A stretch of 64,000 nt of DNA. Origin: Natrinema hispanicum. GTDB taxonomy: Archaea; Halobacteriota; Halobacteria; Halobacteriales; Natrialbaceae. The notes beneath the pieces are model-generated. The model worked only from the letters and a program-made list of their open reading frames with translations. It was not told the DNA's origin and did no database searches. Both the position numbers and the translations under genes were made by a program. The stretch covers positions 186,001 through 250,000 of the forward strand of contig NZ_FOIC01000004.1 in the NCBI RefSeq assembly GCF_900111485.1. The letters are read 5' to 3'. This document shows positions 52,856 to 63,580 of the stretch, piece after piece; the stretch's first letter is position 1; the number at the start of each line of letters is the position of its first letter.

Positions 52856-53028
52856 GCGACGAGTTGTCAACCCCCTATTTTTAGCACCCGCAGACACCCG
52901 ACAGCGGACATGATCGCGATCGATAGCGTTCTGATACCGTCGACGAGCACTCAGCTGTGCGACCGACGCCGCCCGGGTGGTTATGACTACCATGGTTTAA
53001 CTGAGTGTGGGATGATGTCCTACCTCAT

Positions 53029-56000
53029 ATGGCCGCCGAGGACAGCGTCGACACGATCGTTGAGGAGCGAGACCAGCAGCGATACCACCACTCCAGTGAA
53101 ATCGAACAGCAGCCACCGCTCGAGACCGAACAGGACAAACGGAGTGGATCGCTCGCGGCTGCCCTTCAGGCAGCCTGCGACGGAGCCGTGCGCTTCGACG
53201 AGTACACGCGCGTGCTCTATGCGACCGACGGCAGCATCTACAGCGCACAGCCTGCCGGCGTCGTCTTCCCGCGGGACGTCGAGGACGTTCGTGCGGCGGT
53301 CCGCGTCGCAGCCGACCACGGCGCGCCGGTGCTGCCGCGGGGTGCTGGCACCTCGCTTGCCGGGCAGACCGTCGGGCCGGGCTGTGTCGTCCTCGATTTG
53401 TCGCGACACATGGACGAGATTCAGGCGATCGATCCGGACGAGCAAACCGCTGTCGTCCAGCCGGGCGTGGTTCAAGACGATCTCGACGCCGCACTCGAGC
53501 CACACGGCCTTCGCTTTGCGCCGGATCCGGCCTCGTCGAACCGCGCGACGATCGGCGGCGGGATTGGGAACAACTCGACGGGGGCACACTCGGTGCGATA
53601 CGGTATCACAGACGCCTACGTCGAGGAGTGTGCGGTCGTCCTCGCCGATGGATCACTGATTCACACGCGAGACGTCGTCCTCGACAGTCCCGAATGGGAT
53701 CGGATCGTTTCGAAAGACGACCGCGAAGCCGCGATCTATCGAACGGTTCGAGCACTCGTCGAAGACAACGCCGACGAAATGGAGTCACGCTATCCCAAGC
53801 TCAAGCGTAGCGTCAGCGGCTACAATCTGCAGAAAGTGATTCGAGAGGACGAGGAGAGCGAGGCGGCGACAGCCGCCTCGGAAGACCGAGCGGGCGACGC
53901 CCGCGAGGAAGGGAACCGGGTCATCAACCTCTCGAAACTGCTTGTCGGTGCCGAAGGAACGCTCGGCATCGTCGTCGAAGCCACGCTCTCGCTCGTGACC
54001 CGCCCCGACGAGACCGCACTCGCGGTCTGTTGTTACGATGACCTGCTCGAGGCGCTTGCCGCCGTCCCCGAGGCGCTCGACCTCGAGGCCAGTGCGGTCG
54101 AGCTGATGGACGACGAGGTGTTCCGGCTGGCCGCCGACTCGGCGGAGTACGCCGAATACGCGGAGCCAATTCCCGAGGGGACCGAAGCAACGCTGATGCT
54201 CGAGTTCGATTCGGAGGTCGTCGACGACCTCCCGGACGCAGTGGCGGCGGCGACGACCAATCTGGTGGACGAAGGCGCGGCGTTCGGATCGCTCGAGGCG
54301 CTTTCGCCGGCGAAACAGGATCGACTCTGGAAACTCCGGAAGGCCGCCATCCCGCTGTTGATGAGCATGGAGGGAGATCCGAAGCCGTACCCCTTCGTCG
54401 AGGACGCTTCTGTGCCGCCCGCAGAACTCGCCGAGTACGTCGCGGGCTTCCAGGAGATTCTCGAGACCCACGACACGACGGCAGCGTACTTCGCACACGC
54501 GGGCGTCGGGACGCTCCACATTCGGCCGGTCCTCAATCTAAAAGACGGCGACGACGTCGAGACAATGCGTGCCATCGCCGACGACGTCACCGACCTTGTC
54601 GCCGAGCACAACGGCTCCTTTTCGGGCGAGCACGGCGACGGCCTCGCGCGAACGGAGTTCAACCCGAAGCTGTACGGCCCCGACCTCTGGGAGGCGTTCA
54701 AGGAGCTCAAATCGGCGTTCGACCCGGACTGGCGGCTGAATCCCGGGAAAGTTGTCTACCGTGGTGAAAACTCGACTGACATCCGCGATCACCTCCGATA
54801 CGGGCCGGATTATGCCTCGCTCAAGCCACGGACGACGCTTGACTTCGACGACGAGGGTGGCTTTTCCCATCTCGTGGAACTCTGTAACGGCTGTGGGACC
54901 TGCAGACAGACCGGCAGCGACGTGATGTGTCCGACGTATCGCGCGACCGAAGAAGAAATCGCAACGACGCGGGGGCGAGCCAACCTGCTCCGGGCGGCGA
55001 TCAGCGGCGACATCGATCCCAGCGAACTCTACAGCGAGCGGTTCCAGTCGGACGTGCTCGACCTCTGTATCGGCTGTAAGGGCTGTCAGAGCGACTGTCC
55101 CACCGGCGTCGATCTCGCGAAGCTCAAAGCTGAGGTTAAACACCAGTACCACGACCGTGAGGGGACGAGTCTCCGAGAACGGCTATTCGCGAACGTCGAC
55201 CGGCTGTCGTCGCTAGGGAGTACGTTCGCACCGCTTGCGAATCGTGCCACGAAGGTGCCGGGAGCGCGAACTGCCCTCGAGAAGACCGTCGGAATCGCGG
55301 CCGAGCGGACGCTGCCGACGTTTCAGCGGGAAACGCTGGTCGACTGGTACGGCGAACGGGGACCGCAGATCGACGCGGAGACGGCGACAGCAGGCGTCGT
55401 CCTCTACCCAGACACGGACACCAACTACTCGAATCCGGTAGTCGGAAAGGCAGCCGTCGAGGTCCTCGAGGCGGTGGGAATTCGCGTCGCGATCCCCGAA
55501 CTCGGCCCGACCGGGCGCGCGGCCTACTCCCAGGGGCTGCTCGAGGCCGCCGCCGACCAGGGCCGAGCGTTGCTCGACGACCTCGAGCCGTATCTCGAGC
55601 GCGGCTGGGCGGTCCTGTTTGTCGAGCCCTCGGATGCGGCGATGGTCATCGACGAGTATCGCTCGCTGCTCGACGACGAGCGCGTCGAGACGCTCGCTGC
55701 GAACGCCTTCGGCGTCTGTGAATACCTTGATGCCCACCGGCTGGACGAGGACCTCTCGTTCGACGGGGACGCAATCGCGGACACACAGCTGACGTTTCAC
55801 GGCCACTGCCACCAGAAGGCCCGCGGCGCTGACCATCACGCGGTCGGCGTGCTCCGGCGGGCTGGCTATCCCGTCGAGCCCGTCGATTCGGGCTGCTGTG
55901 GCATGGCCGGCAGTTTCGGCTACGAAGCCGACCACTACGAGCTCTCGCGGGCGATCGGCTCGATATTGCGAGACCAACTCGAGGACCACACGCGCCGCGA

Positions 56001-56127
56001 CGGCACCGAGACGACGGTCGTCGCCCCCGGTACCTCCTGTCGGACACAGATCGGCGACTTCGAGGGCTACGATCGGCCCACGCATCCCATCGAGTTGCTC
56101 GCCCGCGCGCTCGAGGTGTCGCCGTAG
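53029..56127 (+). CDS. FAD- and Fe-S-binding oxidase, D-lactate/2-hydroxyacid dehydrogenase-like
   Basis: 1032-aa two-part protein. The N-terminal half has an FAD-linked oxidase domain: PRGAGTSLAGQTVGPGCVVLDLSRHM (FAD/PCMH type), GGGIGNNSTGAHSVRYG and GTLGIVVEATLSL; the C-terminal half carries two 4Fe-4S motifs (CNGCGTCRQTG...CP, CIGCKGCQSDCP) and CCG heterodisulfide-reductase-like domains (FHGHCHQKA, GCCGMAGSFG). This matches the D-lactate dehydrogenase (Dld-II)/YdiJ-like single-chain family; D-lactate or a 2-hydroxyacid is the likely substrate, electrons passing to the membrane chain. An acidic insert interrupts the FAD domain near residues 278-305. ATG 53029 preferred to GTG 53005. Confidence 0.87.
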   Translation: MAAEDSVDTIVEERDQQRYHHSSEIEQQPPLETEQDKRSGSLAAALQAACDGAVRFDEYTRVLYATDGSIYSAQPAGVVFPRDVEDVRAAVRVAADHGAPVLPRGAGTSLAGQTVGPGCVVLDLSRHMDEIQAIDPDEQTAVVQPGVVQDDLDAALEPHGLRFAPDPASSNRATIGGGIGNNSTGAHSVRYGITDAYVEECAVVLADGSLIHTRDVVLDSPEWDRIVSKDDREAAIYRTVRALVEDNADEMESRYPKLKRSVSGYNLQKVIREDEESEAATAASEDRAGDAREEGNRVINLSKLLVGAEGTLGIVVEATLSLVTRPDETALAVCCYDDLLEALAAVPEALDLEASAVELMDDEVFRLAADSAEYAEYAEPIPEGTEATLMLEFDSEVVDDLPDAVAAATTNLVDEGAAFGSLEALSPAKQDRLWKLRKAAIPLLMSMEGDPKPYPFVEDASVPPAELAEYVAGFQEILETHDTTAAYFAHAGVGTLHIRPVLNLKDGDDVETMRAIADDVTDLVAEHNGSFSGEHGDGLARTEFNPKLYGPDLWEAFKELKSAFDPDWRLNPGKVVYRGENSTDIRDHLRYGPDYASLKPRTTLDFDDEGGFSHLVELCNGCGTCRQTGSDVMCPTYRATEEEIATTRGRANLLRAAISGDIDPSELYSERFQSDVLDLCIGCKGCQSDCPTGVDLAKLKAEVKHQYHDREGTSLRERLFANVDRLSSLGSTFAPLANRATKVPGARTALEKTVGIAAERTLPTFQRETLVDWYGERGPQIDAETATAGVVLYPDTDTNYSNPVVGKAAVEVLEAVGIRVAIPELGPTGRAAYSQGLLEAAADQGRALLDDLEPYLERGWAVLFVEPSDAAMVIDEYRSLLDDERVETLAANAFGVCEYLDAHRLDEDLSFDGDAIADTQLTFHGHCHQKARGADHHAVGVLRRAGYPVEPVDSGCCGMAGSFGYEADHYELSRAIGSILRDQLEDHTRRDGTETTVVAPGTSCRTQIGDFEGYDRPTHPIELLARALEVSP

Positions 56128-56223
56128 CGAATCCAAACAGTGCTCGGCCACACGGGCGGTGGAGCGGCCGTCACACTGACTGCTGTCCGACAGTATGAAG
56201 AACTCCCCTCGCCAGCACCCGAC

Positions 56224-57327
56224 ATGGACAAACGCGAGCGCCTCGAGGCCTTCCTCGAGTCCCACGATCTCGATTCGGTCTGGTTCGCGCGGCCGAACTC
56301 GTTTGCATGGCTGACCGGGGGGAACAACGTCGTCGACCGCGAGGGCGACGTCGGCGTCGCTGCAATCGGCTACGACGGCACCGGCATGACCCTCGTCGCG
56401 AACAACATCGAAGTCGATCGCATCGTAAGCGAGGAGGTACCCGATCTAGACGTCGACGAACTCTCAGTAGTGGACTTTCCTTGGTACACGTCGTCACTAC
56501 CCGAGGCCGTTCCCGAGCACGTCGGCAGCGACGAGCGAGCAGCGATCGACATCGACCTCCCCGGGTTCGAGCACGTCGATCCGACGCCGCTGCGCCAGCC
56601 ACTGACCGACCGCGATCAGGAGCGCTATCGTGACCTCAGCAGGCAGACGGCCGCCGCCGTCGAAGCTGTCTGTCGCGAACTCCAGGCCGGCGACACGGAA
56701 CACGAAGTCGCTTCCGCCCTGCGGGTCGCGCTGTCGGCACGCGACATCGAGGCACCGGTCGTCCTCGTCGGCGGGGCAACGCGCGCCCAGCAGTACCGCC
56801 ACTATACGCCGACCGACGCCGAACTCGGCGAGTACGCGCTCGTCTCCGTCACCGCCGAACGGGCTGGCCTCCATGCGAGCTGTACCCGCACCGTCGCCTT
56901 CGATCCACCGGCGTGGCTCGCGGAGCGCCACGAGGCCACAGCCCGCGTGGAGACGACGGCACTTGCAGCGACGCAGGCGGCCGCAAATGACGGTGACACG
57001 GCTGGCGACGTCTTCGCTGCCATCCAGAACGCCTACGACGCGGTGGGCTACGACGGCGAGTGGGAACACCACCATCAGGGCGGAGCCGCCGGCTTCGCAG
57101 GCCGAGAGTGGATCGCCACGCCGGACCACGACACGCCGGTCGAAGCGCCGATGGCCTACGCGTGGAATCCGACAGTACAGGGTGCAAAAAGCGAAGACAC
57201 TGCACTCGTCACGGCAGACAACATCGAGGTCCTGACAGCGACGGATCGCTGGCCGACGACGACCGTCTCCGCGGTCGATCGAGAACTCGAGCTCGAGCGT
57301 CCCGCGATTCTCGAGCTGGAGGACTAG
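56224..57327 (+). CDS. M24-fold (aminopeptidase P/creatinase-like) protein lacking most metal ligands
   Basis: 367-aa protein with the two-domain architecture of Xaa-Pro peptidase/creatinase: N domain (about 1-125, LDSVWFARPNSFAWLTGGNNVV) and pita-bread C domain (about 135-367). In metal-dependent M24 enzymes the ligands are two Asp, His and two Glu. Here the two Asp positions read SVTAE and SCTRT, the His region is HHHQGGAAGF, and the first Glu position is AWNPTVQG; only the late Glu in KSEDTAL remains. It is therefore probably not a metallopeptidase; creatinase-like chemistry or a binding role is possible. Confidence 0.7.
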   Translation: MDKRERLEAFLESHDLDSVWFARPNSFAWLTGGNNVVDREGDVGVAAIGYDGTGMTLVANNIEVDRIVSEEVPDLDVDELSVVDFPWYTSSLPEAVPEHVGSDERAAIDIDLPGFEHVDPTPLRQPLTDRDQERYRDLSRQTAAAVEAVCRELQAGDTEHEVASALRVALSARDIEAPVVLVGGATRAQQYRHYTPTDAELGEYALVSVTAERAGLHASCTRTVAFDPPAWLAERHEATARVETTALAATQAAANDGDTAGDVFAAIQNAYDAVGYDGEWEHHHQGGAAGFAGREWIATPDHDTPVEAPMAYAWNPTVQGAKSEDTALVTADNIEVLTATDRWPTTTVSAVDRELELERPAILELED

Positions 57328-57351
57328 CGTCCGTCGGGCCGATTCAAGCGG

Positions 57352-57972
57352 CTAGCTGTCGTCGGTGTCGTCGTCGTTGCTCTCAGTGTCGACGGATTCG
57401 ACTTCAACCTCGTCGTCGGCCTCGGCGTCTGCGTCCGTGTCATCGCCGAGCGGCGGTGTACTGTCATCGACGGTGATCGTCACCGGCTCGGTCTCCGCGA
57501 GGGCATCCGGCTCGGGTTCGCGCTCGCGATCGAGGACGCGGTCGAGCCTGAAGATGGTGTTTAACTCCTGTTGGACCTGATCGACGACATCGCCGACGAG
57601 GTCGCTTGGCTGGATCGCGGTGTACTCGTATGGGTTGTTGCCGGCCCCTTCGCTGGCGCGTTTTTCGCGGCTGACGCGGGCTTCCTCGTGAAGTTCCGCA
57701 AGTGCCTCACGGACCGTACTCGGGTAGAGCCCGGTTCCCTTCGCGACCTCCTCGGAGGTACTGCCCGGGTTCGCCAGCAGATAGACGTAGATTTTCGCCC
57801 GGGTTTCCGTATCCAGAATCCACGAGAGCAGATCGACGATCCGCTGGTCAAGTTCCTCGACGGCCGGACTCCGGCCGATCTCGGTCTCGACGACGTCGTC
57901 CGGTCCCGCGAGCGATTCCTCTCTCTCGTCAGCATCGTCGACCGGATGGTCGTCTGCGTCGTCGGAACTCAT
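57352..57972 (-). CDS. HTH transcriptional regulator, function unknown
   Basis: 206-aa protein: an acidic N-terminus (1-40), a winged helix (about 42-105: IVDLLSWILDTETRAKIYVYLLANPGSTSEEVAKGTGLYPSTVREALAELHEEARVSREK) and a C-terminal helical/acidic tail ending in long runs of Asp/Glu. Resembles haloarchaeal TrmB/ArsR-like regulators. ATG 57972 chosen; earlier ATGs in the frame are unsupported. Convergent with the M24-fold gene (24 bp between stops) and 52 bp downstream of gshA. Confidence 0.75.
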   Translation of the reverse strand: MSSDDADDHPVDDADEREESLAGPDDVVETEIGRSPAVEELDQRIVDLLSWILDTETRAKIYVYLLANPGSTSEEVAKGTGLYPSTVREALAELHEEARVSREKRASEGAGNNPYEYTAIQPSDLVGDVVDQVQQELNTIFRLDRVLDREREPEPDALAETEPVTITVDDSTPPLGDDTDADAEADDEVEVESVDTESNDDDTDDS

Positions 57973-58024
57973 GTGGCGTCTCGTACAGGATGAGGCCTCG
58001 CGCGGAGTTAAACCTTTGTGGAGG

Positions 58025-59107
58025 TCATTCGGTTTGCAAAAAGAGCGACTCACACAGCGCATCGGGACCGTCCGATTCGAACAGACACCGCTGTCGCTCT
58101 GCACCGCTTTCGCGCTCGTAGACCCGTTTGATTCCGTCGATCCCGAGCCGCTCGCACTCGCGGTCGACGATATCGCCGAGATCGACCGTCCCCTCGAGGT
58201 CGCGGTCGATAAACGATGCGTCCTGGCCGTAGCGGATGGCACGCCACTTGTTCTCGTCGAGCAGTTCTCGGCGATGCTGGTGGCCGCTTGTGCCATCTTC
58301 GTACTCCTCTGCCAGCGCGCAGACGAGTGCATGGGCATACTCGACGAACGCCATGACGATATCGGGATCGGCCTGGCCGTCCGGCGTCCGCAGTTCGACT
58401 GTGCCGTGTTCGGTGTGGGGGCGCACGTCGTACCAAAGTTCGCCCCGATCGTTGATCGAGTCGGTCTCGAGCATCAGCCGCTCGAATCGATCGAACGCGT
58501 CGAAGTCCTCGAAATAGGTCGGCATCCCCGTGTTCGGCAGTGCCTCGAAAATCTTCGCGCGAGCCGACTGGAGACCGGTGTCGAAGCCGTTCCAGTAGGG
58601 GGAGTTCGCAGAGAGCGCGAGCATGATCGGGACGTACCACCGCAGTTCGTTGGCGATCCAGACCGCCTTGTCGGCGTCGTCGACACCGACGTGGATATGA
58701 ACGCCCGCGGTCGTGTTCCGATGCTGCGGATACTGAATCCGGTCGATTTGGGCCTGATAACGAGGCTTTTCGGCGTGCTCGAGTTCCTGCCACTTCGCGA
58801 GCGGGTGGAGGCCGGCGGCGGCGATCCGATAGCCGTGGGCCTCGGCGTGGTCGACTAACGCCTGACGGATCTCGAGCAGCGACTCGCGGGCATCATCGAG
58901 TTCCTCGATCAGCGGCGTCTGCGTTTCGATGACGAACTTGAACAGTTCGTGATCGAGCCGTCCCTCGAGAATCTCGGGCGGGTCGTACTCGTAGACGAGG
59001 TCGTCGGTCCCGCTGGTAGGCCGACCGTCCTCGTCGACGACGAAACACTCCTCTTCGATCCCCAGCGTTCCCATGCGCGTAAACGCGTCTCGCGACCCGC
59101 GTTCCAT
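58025..59107 (-). CDS. gshA: glutamate-cysteine ligase
   Basis: 360-aa YbdK-type gamma-glutamylcysteine synthetase. [19 protein letters not shown] (about 12-30) is the nucleotide/glutamate-binding start; [19 protein letters not shown] (about 134-152) and [17 protein letters not shown] (about 238-254) carry active-site His/Glu/Arg. In haloarchaea gamma-glutamylcysteine replaces glutathione as low-molecular-weight thiol. Located upstream of the HTH gene on the same strand. Confidence 0.9.
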   Translation of the reverse strand: MERGSRDAFTRMGTLGIEEECFVVDEDGRPTSGTDDLVYEYDPPEILEGRLDHELFKFVIETQTPLIEELDDARESLLEIRQALVDHAEAHGYRIAAAGLHPLAKWQELEHAEKPRYQAQIDRIQYPQHRNTTAGVHIHVGVDDADKAVWIANELRWYVPIMLALSANSPYWNGFDTGLQSARAKIFEALPNTGMPTYFEDFDAFDRFERLMLETDSINDRGELWYDVRPHTEHGTVELRTPDGQADPDIVMAFVEYAHALVCALAEEYEDGTSGHQHRRELLDENKWRAIRYGQDASFIDRDLEGTVDLGDIVDRECERLGIDGIKRVYERESGAERQRCLFESDGPDALCESLFLQTE

Positions 59108-59180
59108 CGTGTCGTGCTTTCGTCGCCGACAGTAAATACGGTTTGGAGTCGAGACGATCGGTCTGGTGCTCGTCAGCCAA

Positions 59181-60776
59181 TCAGGACGGGACGGTTTCGG
59201 CCTCGAGCTCGATGTCAGTCTCGCCTTCGCGGAGCTTGAACTTCTGGATTTTGCCGCTCGGGTTCTTCGGGAGGTCGTCGACAAAGTAGTACTTCCGCGG
59301 CCGCTTGAAGTCAGCGAGTTGGTCACTCTCGAGGGTGAATGAGTCAAGATCAGCCGCAGTGATGTCGTCATCGGCGACGACGTACGCGACGACAAGTTCG
59401 CCCCATTCCTCGTCGGGTTCGCCGACGACGGCCGCCTCCGCGACGGCATCGTGTGCGAACAACACGTCCTCGATCTCGGTGGGATAGATGTTCTCGCCAC
59501 CGGAGACGATCATGTCGTCTTTTCGGTCGACGACGAAGAGGTAGCCGTCATCGTCGCGGTAGCCTAGGTCTCCGGTGTAGTACCAGGTCGTTCCGTCGGC
59601 GTCACGCAGCGATCGTGTGGTCGCCTCGGGTCGATTCCAGTACTCGCGCATCGTACATGGGCCGGCAATCAGGATCTCGCCGATCTCGCCCTCGTCGACT
59701 GCTTGATCCGGATCCGCGTCGGGTTCAACGACCCGCAAGCGGTGGTTGAGTGCAGGCAGGCCAGCACAACCCTGTTTCGGCAGTTGGTCGTCCGGCGACT
59801 GGAAGACACCGGCGGGCCCGATCTCAGTCATGCCGTACGCCTGCACGTAGTCCTCACAGAGGTGTTCCATGCAGTTTTCGAGGACCTGCTCAGGCATCGG
59901 GGCCGCACCATAGAGCCCGATTCGGAGCGATGAGACATCGACGTCAGACTCGGCGGCGGAACGCGACAGCGCGTTCCAGGCCGTCGGTGCTGCAAAGAGG
60001 ACCGTTACGCCGTGATCCTCGATCGCCTCGAGTGCGGCATTCGGGTCGAACTCGTGATGGATCACGTTCGCTGCGCCGCGATGGATCCGCGAAAATAGAC
60101 TACAGTGGAGTTCGGCGCAGTGATACAGCGGCATCACCGACAGGCCGACGTCATCGCGGGTGAGGTTCAACTCGACGATATTGAGGAGGTTGTGTTCGAC
60201 CATGTCCCGGTGTTCGTGGACGACCCCCTTCGGCCGGCCCGTCGTTCCCGACGTGTAGATGAAGGCATACACGTCGTCTTCCATGACGGATCCCGCGGGC
60301 CGGTCGGCTGAGCCCGACTCGAGCAATCCGTAGAACCCATTTGCGTAGTTTGGTACCGCTTCGCGGTCATCATCGATGAACACGTACTCCGCGACGCTCT
60401 CGAGGTTCGGGCGCGCGCCCTCGACTGCCTCCTGTGTCGCGGACTCGAAGAGGATCATTTCGGCTTCGGCATCATTGACGATGTATTCGATCTCACCTGC
60501 GGGAAGACGGAAGTTCAGTGGGGTGAAGACAGCCCCAATCTTCGAGCACGCGTAGACGGTCAGCGCCATCTCGGAGCCGTTGTACAATACCGTCGCAACC
60601 CTGTCTCCTTTCTCGATACCGGCCTCGAGCAGCGCGTTCGCGAGCCGATTGACCCGCTCGTCGAAGTCTGCGTAGGTCCACCGCTGGTCCTTGCGCGGGT
60701 AGACGATCGCATCGCGGTCGGGATAGCGATCGACCGCTCCCTCGAGCGTGTCACCAATTGTGGGCTGTTCAGACAT
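59181..60776 (-). CDS. AMP-forming acyl-CoA synthetase
   Basis: 531-aa adenylate-forming enzyme. AMP-binding motif [11 protein letters not shown] (about 171-181), [43 protein letters not shown] and C-terminal [15 protein letters not shown] with the catalytic Lys are intact. Activates a carboxylic acid as acyl-AMP then acyl-CoA; chain-length preference is not readable. ATG 60776 ([13 protein letters not shown]) preferred over 60794. Confidence 0.87.
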   Translation of the reverse strand: MSEQPTIGDTLEGAVDRYPDRDAIVYPRKDQRWTYADFDERVNRLANALLEAGIEKGDRVATVLYNGSEMALTVYACSKIGAVFTPLNFRLPAGEIEYIVNDAEAEMILFESATQEAVEGARPNLESVAEYVFIDDDREAVPNYANGFYGLLESGSADRPAGSVMEDDVYAFIYTSGTTGRPKGVVHEHRDMVEHNLLNIVELNLTRDDVGLSVMPLYHCAELHCSLFSRIHRGAANVIHHEFDPNAALEAIEDHGVTVLFAAPTAWNALSRSAAESDVDVSSLRIGLYGAAPMPEQVLENCMEHLCEDYVQAYGMTEIGPAGVFQSPDDQLPKQGCAGLPALNHRLRVVEPDADPDQAVDEGEIGEILIAGPCTMREYWNRPEATTRSLRDADGTTWYYTGDLGYRDDDGYLFVVDRKDDMIVSGGENIYPTEIEDVLFAHDAVAEAAVVGEPDEEWGELVVAYVVADDDITAADLDSFTLESDQLADFKRPRKYYFVDDLPKNPSGKIQKFKLREGETDIELEAETVPS

Positions 60777-60849
60777 ACCATAGAACCACACCACGAACGG
60801 CCTTATATCAGTTGCTGAGTACGAAGTGAGGAGATCGCTGTCGACCGGG

Positions 60850-61482
60850 CTACCGCGGCCGCGCGACGATTCCGAGATGATCCGCGTGATACGCCTCGAG
60901 CCGTTCCGTCTCGAGAATCTCGTACCCCCCGGATAGCTCCTCGCGGACGTCCGCGAAGACGGCCGCCGGCTCGCGGGTCACGTCTTCGCTGCGTGCCTTG
61001 ACCGCCAACAACAGCCGGCCGTCGTCGGCCAGGAAACGCCGGTTCTCGAGCGCCACGCGAGCCTGCCCGCGCGTCGCCACGTCCTGGACGATGACGTCGA
61101 CGTCCGATTCGACGACGTGGGCGTAGGTCTCGGGCTTGCGGGCGTCTTTCAACAGCGGAAAGAGTCGCGGACGGCTCTCGGCTGCATCAAGCAGGTCCCG
61201 TACTGGCCGCGCGGCGAACTCGACGGCGTAGGTCGGGCCGGCGAAGTCGGCGACGTGGCTCACGGTCGTCCCGCTTGCCGCACCCAGATAGAGGACGGTC
61301 TCGCCGCCCGCGAGGCCGGTGTCCATGTCCAACTCGAGCATCGCGCCGAGTTTCGACCGGTTCGGATTCCAGGCCCGCCACGCTCCATCAGTGGGCTCGC
61401 CGTAGACCGGTTCGCCGCGGGTCGCGAGCCGGTCGGTGCCGTCGAACGTGTGGCGTGTGACACCAGTCGGAAGCTCACTCAT
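60850..61482 (-). CDS. flpA: fibrillarin-like rRNA/tRNA 2'-O-methyltransferase
   Basis: 210-aa catalytic subunit of the box C/D RNP that 2'-O-methylates rRNA and tRNA using guide RNAs. SAM motif ETVLYLGAASGTTVSHVAD (about 61-79) and the late DVDVIVQDVATRGQARVALENRRFLADDGRLLLAVKARSED pattern are typical of fibrillarin. Overlaps the nop5 stop by eight bases, so the two subunits are cotranslated. Confidence 0.95.
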   Translation of the reverse strand: MSELPTGVTRHTFDGTDRLATRGEPVYGEPTDGAWRAWNPNRSKLGAMLELDMDTGLAGGETVLYLGAASGTTVSHVADFAGPTYAVEFAARPVRDLLDAAESRPRLFPLLKDARKPETYAHVVESDVDVIVQDVATRGQARVALENRRFLADDGRLLLAVKARSEDVTREPAAVFADVREELSGGYEILETERLEAYHADHLGIVARPR

Positions 61483-62338
61483 CGTCGGCACCTCCATCGT
61501 CGCCCGCCGTCCGCGCCTGAATCGTCTCGATCCGCTCGGCGAGTTCGGCCTCGAGTTCGGGCTTTACCTCGCCCGAGTAGTGGTCGACGCGGGCAGCAAT
61601 CGCGAGTTTGCCGGCGACCGCACGTGCTGCAGAGCCCCGGTTTTCGGGATGGGTGCCCCGAACCGCGTCGTGGGTGTAGATAATCCCGTGTTTGGGCGAA
61701 GGAGCGTGGCCCCGCAGATGGGCGAACAGGGCGTCTTCCGCGCCGAGCACCTGAATCGTCCCGCTGGGTTTCTTTGCGAGTTCCTCGAGGCCACCGGCAA
61801 GCGAAATCAGCCGTGCTGCGAGGACGGGATCGGCGAGTGCTGCGAGGTTCGGCGCGACAGCAGGCGTTTGCCGTTCGACGAACGCTCGCAGGTCGTCGGC
61901 CTCGTCGGCGAGGTCGGCGACACGGGCCGCAAGTGAGCGGACTACGGGTTCCTCGAGTGCGTCGTCAGTCTCACCACGTGCCAGTTCCCGGGCGTACGCG
62001 ACGCCGGTTCCGGCTTCGGGGTCGATCGTGCCGGCCCACTCGGCCAGCCGTTCGGCGAGTTCGTTTGCCGTCCGGCTGCAGTCGTCCATCGCGCGCACCG
62101 CGTGGACGAGCTGACGGTCATCGGCCCGTTCGCGCTCGGTGACTGCGGCCCGCGTCGCCGCCATCGTCGCCTCGTGTACGGCGTCGTAGTAGTCGTCCTC
62201 GTCGTCCGCGAACCCGGCCTCGAGCGCGATGGCCGGCCAGTCGCGGGGCTCGTCGGCGTGCCCCTCGCGAACCGCAGTCGCCATCGCATCGGGATCGTCG
62301 CGGTCGACGTCCGCGAACCATCCGTCCGTCGTATTCAT
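61475..62338 (-). CDS. nop5: box C/D RNP core protein Nop5 (Nop56/58)
   Basis: 287-aa scaffold that joins L7Ae, FlpA and the guide RNA. The Nop domain (about 155-270) includes TPAVAPNLAALADPVLAARLISLAGGLEELAKKPSGTIQVLGAEDALFAHLRGHAPSPKHGIIYTH, and the coiled-coil (about 60-145) precedes it. ATG 62338 with TATA-like CCTTTAATCG (62361-62370, minus strand) at leaderless spacing. First gene of the nop5-flpA operon. Confidence 0.95.
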   Translation of the reverse strand: MNTTDGWFADVDRDDPDAMATAVREGHADEPRDWPAIALEAGFADDEDDYYDAVHEATMAATRAAVTERERADDRQLVHAVRAMDDCSRTANELAERLAEWAGTIDPEAGTGVAYARELARGETDDALEEPVVRSLAARVADLADEADDLRAFVERQTPAVAPNLAALADPVLAARLISLAGGLEELAKKPSGTIQVLGAEDALFAHLRGHAPSPKHGIIYTHDAVRGTHPENRGSAARAVAGKLAIAARVDHYSGEVKPELEAELAERIETIQARTAGDDGGADDE

Positions 62339-62452
62339 GCACGCCCGTTTCCGCCGCGGGCGATTAAAGGCCCCGTTCGTGGCGTTCGGTGTGTGGTCAG
62401 AACGGACTGCGGTCTCGACGGACTCGAAAGCAGCTAGAACGGAAAGGGACGA

Positions 62453-63580
62453 TCAGACCCCGAACGTCGCCCGCAGCATGTCGCGAGTCCCGGGACCCAG
62501 TCCGACGGCGACGACAGTGATCATGAGCAAGACCGCATAACGGGGGCTATCCTCGAAGACCGTCTCGTCAAAGATCCAGATGACGAAGACGGCGGCGGCG
62601 AGCTTTACAAGGAGGAACGGCCATGCCGAGCCGGTCGCCGAGACGACGCTGGCAGGTAGCACGTCGGCCGTTGTGCTGTCGATCGCCGCGTTGATGGGGT
62701 GTTTGGGGACGAGGTTCGCCGGCAGCCCCAGCGTGGTCGCCCAGTCGAGACCGACGACGTTCGCGACGCCGTCGACTGCGTGCGCCCAGATGACGACGAG
62801 CCCCATATATCGGGTGCCGCGGTTCAATTCCGGCGCGAACCGCTCAATTGCGAACCAGGTGACCGCGGTGGCGAGCGTCGCCCCGACGAGGGTGACAAGC
62901 GGGATCAGCGGATAAAACTCCGAGTACGGCTCTGTAGCCGCCGTATACCCGAGATAGGCGATAGAAACCGTCAGCAGGGCCGTCCCGATCCCTGCCAGCG
63001 GATACTCATAGCGCGATACGTAGTCGTTGCGATCGAGCCAGATGGAACTCACGAGCGCCGCGAGGGCGATCACGAAGACGGTAAAGTAGATCAGTGGGCT
63101 GATGATGAAGCCAGACCACGGGAGCTGGATCGCCATCTCGCCGTTGTACGCGTAGGATGCGGCGTTGGCGTCCTCGACGACCCGGAGGGCACCGCCGAAG
63201 AGCATGAACGGGAATAGCGCGAAAAAGCCCGCGCGAAAGCGTTCGATCTCGAGGCGGCGAAGGATGAAGATGATCCCGATCAGCAAGAGGACGAGCGTCG
63301 GGATGTAGCCAGCATACGAGACGAACGTGTAGCCGGGTTCGGCGGTTGGCCCAGCGTTCGGTCCGGCCTGTCCGCAGGCTACTTGCTGGCCGTCAGCCCA
63401 CGCGACACAGGACCAACTGTGGGCGTCGGCGACGACCGGCCCCCAGAAGTACTGCCAGATGAACTCGACGTACACTCGCTGAGGGAACAGGACCGCGCCG
63501 AGGACCACGATGGCGGCGAGACTCGCGACGGTCGCGGCCCAGACGCGCTCGGCCCCGTACCGGTCGATAAAGTCGTCCAT
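62453..63580 (-). CDS. DUF63 membrane protein
   Basis: 375 aa with about nine transmembrane helices, for example [57 protein letters not shown] and [32 protein letters not shown] and [21 protein letters not shown] match the archaeal DUF63 family. Function unknown; a soluble Cys-containing loop ([17 protein letters not shown]) lies near residue 55-73. ATG 63580 ([14 protein letters not shown]) chosen. Confidence 0.82.
   Translation of the reverse strand: MDDFIDRYGAERVWAATVASLAAIVVLGAVLFPQRVYVEFIWQYFWGPVVADAHSWSCVAWADGQQVACGQAGPNAGPTAEPGYTFVSYAGYIPTLVLLLIGIIFILRRLEIERFRAGFFALFPFMLFGGALRVVEDANAASYAYNGEMAIQLPWSGFIISPLIYFTVFVIALAALVSSIWLDRNDYVSRYEYPLAGIGTALLTVSIAYLGYTAATEPYSEFYPLIPLVTLVGATLATAVTWFAIERFAPELNRGTRYMGLVVIWAHAVDGVANVVGLDWATTLGLPANLVPKHPINAAIDSTTADVLPASVVSATGSAWPFLLVKLAAAVFVIWIFDETVFEDSPRYAVLLMITVVAVGLGPGTRDMLRATFGV

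Noticed and set aside
53005-53028. GTG 53005 as the start of the FAD/Fe-S oxidase
   Set aside because: ATG 53029 lies about 30 nt after a TTTAAC element, matching the leaderless pattern, and the eight extra residues look untranslated.
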